A DNA stretch of 64,000 nucleotides, from the NCBI RefSeq assembly GCF_016808335.1, contig NC_053137.1:10032506-10096505 (forward strand), written 5' to 3'. This document shows, one piece after another, positions 56,086-64,000 of the stretch. The translations under genes were made by a program, and so were the position numbers. The notes under the pieces were generated by a model. That model was not told where the DNA came from and made no database searches. It worked only from the letters and a program-made list of their open reading frames with translations. Within the stretch, counting starts at the first letter, position 1. Each line of letters begins with the position of its first letter. The DNA is from Panicum virgatum. Lineage: Eukaryota; Streptophyta; Magnoliopsida; Poales; Poaceae.

Positions 56086-59000
56086 CTAACTAGAGCAAAT
56101 TGAAGCTTGCAGGAGAATAGTAGTTTCAGTAAATTTGCAGGTATCCTCATGCTCTTCATCACTTTCCAATTCTTCGTCACACTCTTCATCATTCACCAGT
56201 TTCTGAAAAAGTAGTCATAGAAACAAAATAATTGCATAAGCAACTTTTTTCAATTTTTTTCATAATATTTATGTCGCTTGTGATTTACACAAATTTATTG
56301 TGATATAGGTTCCATAATTGTACTAGCGTTTAAGTGTACTTTCGTAAGCGTATAAAAATATGCACATTGTGAAAGATTCTACCAATGCTTAATAGATTAT
56401 ATGCCATAGTAAGATGAGAAAAAAAAAAGTAATAAGTGCAAATAAATAATGAATATTATAATATATAGTTGGCATGGAGCATACTATTTTCTTGATGTGA
56501 GCCAGCTTCATACTGTTCTCCTCTGATTTACACCACTGAACGAGTTCTGGGCATCTCTTGATTTTCAAACATCGGAGGTTGGTAAGTTGCGTTATTCCCT
56601 CTGGCAAAGCCTTGGCGCCGGTGCAACTGATTATCTCAAGTTTTTCGAGAGAGGTTAGTGTTTCCAACCCATCCAGCAGCCCTGCAATGCTTTCACTGTC
56701 TTCCACGGTCAAAATCTTTAGGGTTGGGTGACCTCGAAGGATATCCAGCGAGCTGCATGTCAGATCCCTACACTCTAAAATCCTTAATATACTGAGCGCA
56801 GGGAGGTGGTAGAGAACCCTCCACTGATGCAGAGGAACCTTGCTGTTCCTGACAAAAAGCTCTGTTACTTGACAGTGCTCCTCCTCTCCCCAAGACGACA
56901 GTACATTATCACTACCCTTTATGACCCAGTCAGAGAAACCAGCAGGCGGACGAGGTTTCAGCTTCAGCTTGGGGCAGTCCACTATATACATTTCCATATT
57001 TTTGGGAAATACGAGCACACCTGAGCCATCTTCACTATGGGAGTATGTCGTGTTCCACTCTTCCAGGTTTTCCATTCTGTTTATGCCTAACCAATGCAGT
57101 TTTGGAAATGCTCTCGCACCGCCACACAGGTCCTCGTCAATCTTCCTAATGCTGCCCATTTGTATAATAAACAGGCTAAGAAGGTTCTGTAGTTGACCTA
57201 GTGGTGGTAGTGTGCGGCACCAGGGCAAATCGTTCAGTTCAATAGTGCGAATTAGGGGTAGGTTGATAGCAATGCGGATCACCCAGGTGGGAAAACTTAC
57301 GCTGTTGTAACCATGTAGAGTGAATACCTCTAAAGTGCTTGCTGGCACAAATTCTCTTAGCACATCTATGTCCTCCACTGATCTCTTCGCATCTTTGGTC
57401 CACTCAAGTTGCAGTTCCCGTGTGGTAGTTTTTTCGACAAGCTTTATCATCTGTGCCTCTTCTACGGACTTCACGTTTTCAAGCCCGCTTATCTCCAACT
57501 TAGGAGGATTTTCATCCTTGAGTTCAACAAGGTTGCTGCTAGGTTTACCATCACCAGCATGGACAAAAAAGTGTGGAAGAAACACTGAGCATTTGCTGAA
57601 CCGAGGTAACTTAGATTTATCTAGCATGTCGCAATCGGTGACATCTAGAAACTTGAGGCTGTCAATTTCAGATATACTTGCAGGAAGCCTGCGTAGGTTG
57701 GAGCAAAATCTAAGGTCCAGTGTATGTAGCTTCGTGAGCTTCCCAACAGTTTCAGGTATGCAGAAAATATTAAAATTTGCAGACAAAACCAGATGTTGTA
57801 GATTGGAAAAGGTACAGATCGATCTCAGGATACTATTGATTCCGTCCACTGGAATGTCATGAAGGGAATTACTGACATTTAAATAGCGCAGTCTAGTGAG
57901 ATTACCAATGACGTCCTGTAGCCCTCTGAGTCGGCAATTAAAAGCTCCAAGGGAGCATTGAGATAAATTCAAGTATTGGAGATTTGTAAGGCCTTTCAAA
58001 ACATCCGGTACACCTTTAACATGATAGCAATTGGAGAAATTCAGATGCACCAATTTTTCCAGATTCCTAAATGAGTCTGGCAATTGTTGTAATCTTTCAC
58101 AGGCTGATAAATCAAGATGCGTCAGACATTCCATTTCTCCAATGGACTCTGGTAGTGCTATGATAGCAGATCCCTGAAGATTGAGATAAATCAACTTCGT
58201 GAGCGTTGTAATACTTTCAGGAACCATTCGATCCGGGATCCCAGGAGCATTAAGATATCTCAACTGCTTCCATTTACCGGTAGAATAATCTGGCAACGTC
58301 TGTACGGAAGACTCGCTGATATCAGCTACTCGCATGGAACTAGCAGTAAATGCAGCATCGCTTAATTTGCTTCTGGAATTATCCAGAAAACTCAGTCTTA
58401 TTAGCCTTGCACGAGGAGTCAAGCACACCTCCAGCGCCTTGCTACAATCAGTGAGCAGCGCATATTGACAACTGCTTCCACTATTGTTGCCTTGTTTGCT
58501 CTGATCCAGAATTTGATTGTCAAAGAGTGAAATTGCCAAGTCATGCACCAGATCGTGCATGGTAAACAATTTGCCTTGTTCAGGGTACGCACTAGAATTC
58601 TGCATCAAAAGTACATCATAGTTATTGTCAGAATTTCTTTTGATTCTACTTAAATTACATAGCAATACAATATGCACCAAAAGCACATGAGTATACCACG
58701 ACTAATGAGTTAAATTTTGCTAGCCAACCATTCATTGAACAAAAAGGGAAACAACCTAACTTAAACTAACTGGAGACTCCTTTTGAAGTCTCCACAGTTA
58801 TCCTAACGAGAAGAGCTAGGAAAATAGATAAATCATATAAATTCTCACAATAAACAGAAACATACAGCCAATTGATATACTTTACTCATGGTGAATAATA
58901 CACAGCTATTGGATCTATTTGGTTTTCTAAATGATCTCCCATCTCTGCAATTATGTAAAAATAGCTAAAGTAACCCGGCCAATACTTGCTTCTAAATTAG

Positions 59001-60763
59001 CATACTATTTTGTTTATGAAAAAGCAGATTAGATGCACTAGGAAACACAGAGAAATCTAAGAAATTAGTGAAAGCAAAACAAAACATCTGGTGATTAACA
59101 TGCTCACGTAGTATTTGGAAGGCAATAATTTTACATAATAACTATGAAAAACTTTATAGTGGTTGGAAAAAATAGGAGCCGTCCATCGGGTAAAATCGAA
59201 CGGTGGAAAATAGGCGGTATCGGCACCATGGTAATGAGAAGTACCAAACTGGCGGGACCAGTACCAAATATAGATAGGACCGCTACTCAAATTAATTAAT
59301 TTAAAAATTTATTTATGATCAAAGAGCAACAGTACTGGACGGTACCATCCAACCAACGTAAACAAGCTCACTATGAAAAATTCTAAAGCTTTCCATATGA
59401 CCCCAAGACCCAAGCTCTAATTTCATCCCCTCACACTATGTAAGAAAGGGTCAAAGGTGATGGCATCATCTTGCAAAGGTGACGGGCATCGCGCCTGATA
59501 CCTTTATCGTGTCACTATTGTGAAGTCAAAGGTGACGGGAAGAACCATCACCTTTCCTACACAAAAGTGATGTACTTCATTCTTAGGACGTCACCAATCT
59601 GCGTCACCCATGACCTCAAATGGGTTCTTGGCCAGTCAGCTTTGGTAGAGATAGGTGACGCGCTATTTGTTGCGCGTCACTTATCTTCAAACTATAGGTG
59701 ACACGCAACATGTTGCCCGTCACCTGAGTTCTATATGTAGGTGACGCTCTCTATATGTTGCCCGCCACCATGATCCCGAGCAGTATTTTTTTCGGCTTCC
59801 GAGCTGACAAAACAGAACCAAATCATAGAAATTATCTCGGAGACGAACCAAATTCACAGAACATCAACATTATCTCATAATCATTATGTACAAGCTAGGG
59901 TTAGAACCATGTCACATAATCGTTATGCACAAGCTAAGTGTTAGAACCACATCACATAACACCATCATTTTATTTCTAGGCTAGCCATGTAATCACAATG
60001 GTAAAGGTAGAAGAAGGGAGGGGGCCAGCGAAAAGGTCCACACCCCCAGCGATTTTTTTATATTTTTAACCTATTTTTCAATTTTATTTTAAAAATAACC
60101 CACCCGAATATATATTTGCAGATCTAACTCTTTTGGTCGCGCCGGTCTGCGCGGCGTGACAAAAACACGCTGTCGCGCCACATGCATTGGCGTGACAGGA
60201 TGTGCCACGTTGGCACGCTTCGGAGCGCTCGGAAGGGGTCTGCCAGCTCATATTCCACGTGTCAACCTTGTCACGCCACTCCCACCGGCGTGACAGTACA
60301 GCCTTGTCACACCACCCCCGTTGGCGTGACAAGGTCTGACTTTAGAAAAATCATATCTTTTTCATACGAACTCGGATGGAGATGATTTTTATACAAACAT
60401 TGTAGCTCTCAACGAGATCTACAACTTTGTAGTTTTGAATTTTTTCATTTGAAGTCATTAAGATGGTTAAATAGTTGATTTAAACTTTTGACAGCATATT
60501 AAGTACTTTACCTCTATCGGATCATCTCTAACTTGACATATTTATCATGGTTCTACAAATTAAGTTCTATATAATGTTTGATATATTCCCCCAAGACTCA
60601 ATGCAATTCATCCCACACAATCTATTCCCCCTACGGTTTGAATCATTTCAAACTCCGACTACTGCTTTTTGCTATAGTGTATTTGTAAAATATGGCAAAC
60701 ACATGTTTTCTAAAACTATTTTTTAAGAAAAGTCTACTCATGCCACTTTCAAAACATTTAAAT

Positions 60764-60812
<49 letters not shown>

Positions 60813-63800
60813 TAGCCTTTAGTCCCAAGCAATTTGGGGTAGGCTAGAGATGAAACCTAAGGAACAAAGTCAAGGTTCAAAACATTTAAATAAAATAGGT
60901 AAAAAGTAGCTTGTGAACAAAGTTTGAAAATTATTGACTTTAAACAACCCATAAACATAATTCATCTACGACTTGAGTGAGTACAATAGTTTGAGTCTCT
61001 AATGTTCCTATATTGTCATCCTCTGTGTGATTTGTTTATTTTTTTTGCTTCATCGCTCTATGATTATATATAGTATTCGTTTAATATATTGATTGTAGAC
61101 TACCACTTATTATGCGGTTGTTCCAATCTAATGTACTATATACGTTGTCATCATGCTTCATCAAAAGATGCAATACATAAGTTTGTTTTCAAAATTGATT
61201 TAAGGAAAAGTAAGACAAATTTAAATATAGTATTGGTATATGGAAATAACACACCTCAGTTGAGACCGATTGTTGAAGAAAGGAAAGAAAGGACAATCCA
61301 AGGAGCTGCACAATATACTTTTCACCAAGCTCGATATTGGAGTGTAGCTTTGTTGGCTTGATGAAATCCAAAGAAATCCATTGGTAAATTAGATCATCTT
61401 TGAGCATCTCGTGACCTTTTGGAAATGTTGAACAGTAGATAAAGCATTGCTTTAAGCATGGGGACGATATATGGCTATAACTTAACTTCAAAGATGGAAG
61501 AACAGGATTTGGCACAGAGAGCTCATTCGAAAAAGATTCATTCCAGATATCACTGTCATTCACTTTCATCCATAGATCAAAATTCATGGACCGTAAAGTG
61601 AAGCCAAGAGATAGAGCTGCTAAAGGCATACCACCACACTTCTGGGCAATCTCCCGTCCTATACCCATCAACTGTTCTTTGTCGTCTCTATCTTCAAAAC
61701 CACTTCTTTGTTTAATTATATCCCAGCACATTTCATCTGTCAATGGTAATATCTTGTATGGTTGAAGGTTAGTACACATTATCTCCGCAACACGTTCGCT
61801 GCGTGTTGTTACCAAAATAGTTATGTTGCTCTTATCATGATATAGTTTATCCTTCAACTCTTTCAGCATGAACTGATTGTCCTCCCATAGGTCATCTAAA
61901 ACAATCAAAATATTCTTATCTGAAAGTAGCTCTGAGAGGCTTCTTTTATTAGACGGGCTTTCTTTTCCAGATAGCTGTGAATTTATAGTCTTAAGAATTG
62001 TATTCAGGTCAAATCTCTGGGACACATTGACCCATACTTTAGAATAATAATCAAACTTTGAATCATCGTAAATTAGTCTTGCAAAAGTTGTCTTACCAAT
62101 TCCTCCCATACCATATATAGGAAGGATTGTTATCTTCCTTGACACGCCCTCAACTAAAGAAGCCATAATTTTCACTTTCTCTTCTGTCCTCCCTACAATG
62201 CGCTTTTCTGGTGCATGAACAAATTCCACTTTCTCTTCTGTCCTCCCTACAATGTTCTTTTCTGGTGCATGAACAAATTCCAATTTCTCTTCTGTCCTCC
62301 CTACAATGTGCTTTTCTGGTGCATGAACAAATTCCAGTAGTTCACTGCAACTAGGTCCTGTCATCAAATTAACATTCTTGTGTTCACCTGTGATATCCTC
62401 TGATTCCTTTCGCATATTTTTGGTATGCGAGATCGCTGCAGAAACTGTTATGTGACATCTTTTACGGCGAAGCTGCAAGATTTCAATTGGTTTGTGAACA
62501 AACTAGACATTTGATTAATGATTTTAGTTGATTAAGTCACAGAAACAATTTTCAAGGTGAGTATTATGATTAACAATTTCTTTGTGATGTGATACACTAT
62601 AATAGAATTAAGCTCTATTCCTATCCATCTATATGTTTCACATAATCAAATCATATTAGAGGATCCAAATCTGATTTACGTACTTCGGCTCTTGAATAAT
62701 CATGGAGGGATCAGTATTCTTGAGAAACAATTCCTAATATACTAGGAAGGCATAACTAAGTGAAAACCGATCATATGATAGTGCATGTAGTATGATCATT
62801 TGCAATCCTAGCTATCCACTGAATGCCTTCACAAATGAAATTAATTACCTGGCCAACATCAATTTCAATCTCATTCAGCATTTCAGTGATCTTCAATATA
62901 TCTGGCCTTTTCTGCTTATCTTTCTCCACACAGTTCACCGCTATCTGAGTGCATGCCTCTACTTGGTGGCAATATGCTTCAATCGAAAAATCATCTCTAT
63001 AAGTTGCCTGCAACCTATTCCTCCAATCTTTTCGGACCTAACAGATGCAAATTAAATGCCATGCTTAGCTGATACCATTGCATTGTAAATATCAGACAAT
63101 ATTAGTTTCGAAAAATGGTCCTGTGTTAACAAGAAGTGTGATTTCTCACTTGATTAATAAACTCATCCTTATTAAACTCATCCGTAGACATGCCGTCCAG
63201 ATATATGGCGTAGCCCTCAGGTCCTGACACTATCATTATAATTACTATACCCAAGCTGAATATGTCAAACTTTCTGGAGATTTCACCTGTCTCTATGTGT
63301 TCCGGTGGCTGGTAACCACTGCATTGCATCACATTCAACGAATTGTAATACATACGCTTTGTTGGATAAGGAAAAAGATATGTTTTGAGTTCAGGCATTC
63401 AACTTACGGTGTTCCATATCGATCTTTTGCCTTACATATTTGTTCTTTACCAATGATCCTTGACCAACCAAAATCAGCAATCTTTGGCACCATGTCCTTA
63501 TCGAGCAATATGTTGGCAGGTTTTATGTCCAGGTGGTAAATAGGTTCTTCCAGCTTGTCATGAATATACTTTAGACCCTCACAAGTCCCCTTAATTATTT
63601 TGAACCTTGTGTGCCAGTCAAGTTCACAAAACTTGTCTGCGGTAGTAAATGAAAATATTATATTTATGAAATGCACGTAAATATACACGGTATTCCTCTA
63701 AGACATACTAAAAATGAAGCTGCAGCGTACCAGAAAGATGCTTTTGAAGGCTCCCATTGTCCAAATACTCCAAGCAGAGTGCTGCATATATCTCCTCAGT

Positions 63801-63995
63801 GGTCACCCTAGTTCGGTCATCCATGATAAAAGGTTTTTTCTGTGTTTCGTAGCAATAGCCAAGAATTTGTACAATGTTCGGATGCCTAAGTTTCTTGAGG
63901 TGGTCAAACTCATTTTTGAACTGCATATATTCCGGATCGACATCAGGATACTTCAGTTTCTTCACAGCAACAACACCACCGTTTTTAGTCACTCC
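56086..63995 (-). CDS. Kinase-NB-ARC-LRR fusion protein (NLR with N-terminal kinase), 5' end outside
   Basis: Proposed exons on the minus strand are 63995-63731, 63636-63408, 63318-63150, 63037-62849, 62472-61255, 58599-56485 and 56202-56086. All borders are GT-AG, phases agree and there are no stops, giving 1433 visible residues. The kinase domain shows Lys12 in 'VVAVKK', 'HLDIKPANILLD' (HLD at 123-125, a non-RD type) and DFG at 143-145; the Gly-loop is in an exon beyond the edge. The NB-ARC part has the P-loop GMGGIGKTT (405-413), kinase-2 'ILIVLDDLW' (472-480), GLPL-type 'CGGMPLAAL' and MHD (704-706). Some 25 leucine-rich repeats and an acidic tail follow. No coiled-coil (Rx) domain is seen. 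NLRs are intracellular immune receptors; the kinase may be a signalling part or a bait. Less likely, two adjacent genes. Confidence 0.8.
58600..61254 (-). other. Large intron between NB-ARC and LRR exons, with repeats
   Basis: 2655 bp with GT (61254) and AG (58600) borders. It holds a possible CACTA-like left end CACTATGTAAGAAAGGG at 59434 with AGGTGACG-type repeats to 59770, whose partner end I could not find. At 60130-60335 are hairpins of GTCACGCCA / TGGCGTGAC, and a SINE-like insertion is at 60766-60875. No coding sequence seen. Confidence 0.6.
60766..60875 (-). mobile_element. Short SINE-like retroposon with 18-bp TSD
   Basis: About 65 bp of the module 'TTTCATCTCTAGCCTACC' ... 'CTTGGGACTAAAGGCTATG' (minus strand) plus a (TTG)n tail of about 15 units. 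It is flanked by a perfect 18-bp direct repeat TTCAAAACATTTAAATAA (60748-60765 and 60876-60893). The long TSD and simple-repeat tail show target-primed reverse transcription. The tail type matches Au-like SINEs; the 5' part is missing, so it is 5'-truncated or a very short family. Confidence 0.75.
62173..62334 (-). repeat. Triplicated 54-bp coding module in the kinase-NLR gene
   Basis: Three head-to-tail units (62173-62226, 62227-62280, 62281-62334) encode EFVHAPEKxIVGRTEEKx, 18 residues each, differing at only a few bases. The units keep the reading frame. The core 'IVGRTEEK' is the start of the NB-ARC domain, so the module multiplies the linker and first strand of that domain. Confidence 0.95.
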
Positions 63996-64000
63996 CTACA

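Noticed and set aside
59434..59770. A full CACTA element in the NLR intron
   Set aside because: Only a left-end-like sequence was found; no right terminus or TSD, so it is noted as possible only.
60643..60828. Poly-Leu ORF
   Set aside because: It is the (AAC)n tail of the SINE-like insertion read in one frame.

Overview
The window is nuclear DNA from a grass (Poaceae). The evidence is the mix of CACTA transposons with TNP2 and Ulp1-type genes, Copia and Athila-like Ty3/Gypsy LTR elements, many solo LTRs, a Pack-MULE with an F-box fragment, GC-rich leaders and one resistance gene with plant introns. I cannot name the species. About nine tenths of the window is transposable-element DNA in layers of nested insertion. 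All boundaries were read by eye from terminal repeats and target-site duplications (TSDs).

Layout. 1-6315: 3' part of an Athila-like Ty3/Gypsy element with a broken ORF1 and a 1.43-kb 3' LTR, inserted into a CACTA element whose right part runs 6316-14053 (TNP2 tail, internal hairpin/TATA block, decayed Ulp1-type gene, subterminal hairpins). 14054-15604: 3' end and LTR of a Gypsy element. 15771-16261: solo LTR with TSD GTCCA. 17759-28071: complete CACTA element with TSD GGT, genes on the minus strand, and a captured ABC-transporter exon. 29696-31614: solo LTR, TSD CTATC. 32660-38156: non-autonomous CACTA element with a Transposase_24-type gene, holding a solo LTR (34220-35605, TSD TGCGT) and a Pack-MULE (35621-36457, TSD TATTGTCAT) with an F-box/LRR fragment. 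39719-41738: solo LTR, TSD CTGTA. 42033-55491: rearranged minus-strand Copia element whose pol is split by a very young gag-only LTR element (46258-54148, TSD CTTGG, LTRs of 2745 bp each with five visible differences). 55618-55940: two broken exons of a 4-coumarate:CoA ligase-like gene.

The one apparently intact host gene lies at 56086 to the right edge, minus strand. Its exons encode a protein kinase domain joined in frame to NB-ARC and leucine-rich repeats, an unusual kinase-NLR layout. An 18-residue module just before the P-loop is present three times in tandem. A 2.65-kb intron separates the NB-ARC and LRR exons and holds a small SINE-like insertion with an 18-bp TSD plus other repeats. 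This gene and its triplicated linker are the strongest candidates for something unusual. The CACTA elements are second: they carry SUMO-protease-like genes behind internal hairpin arrays.
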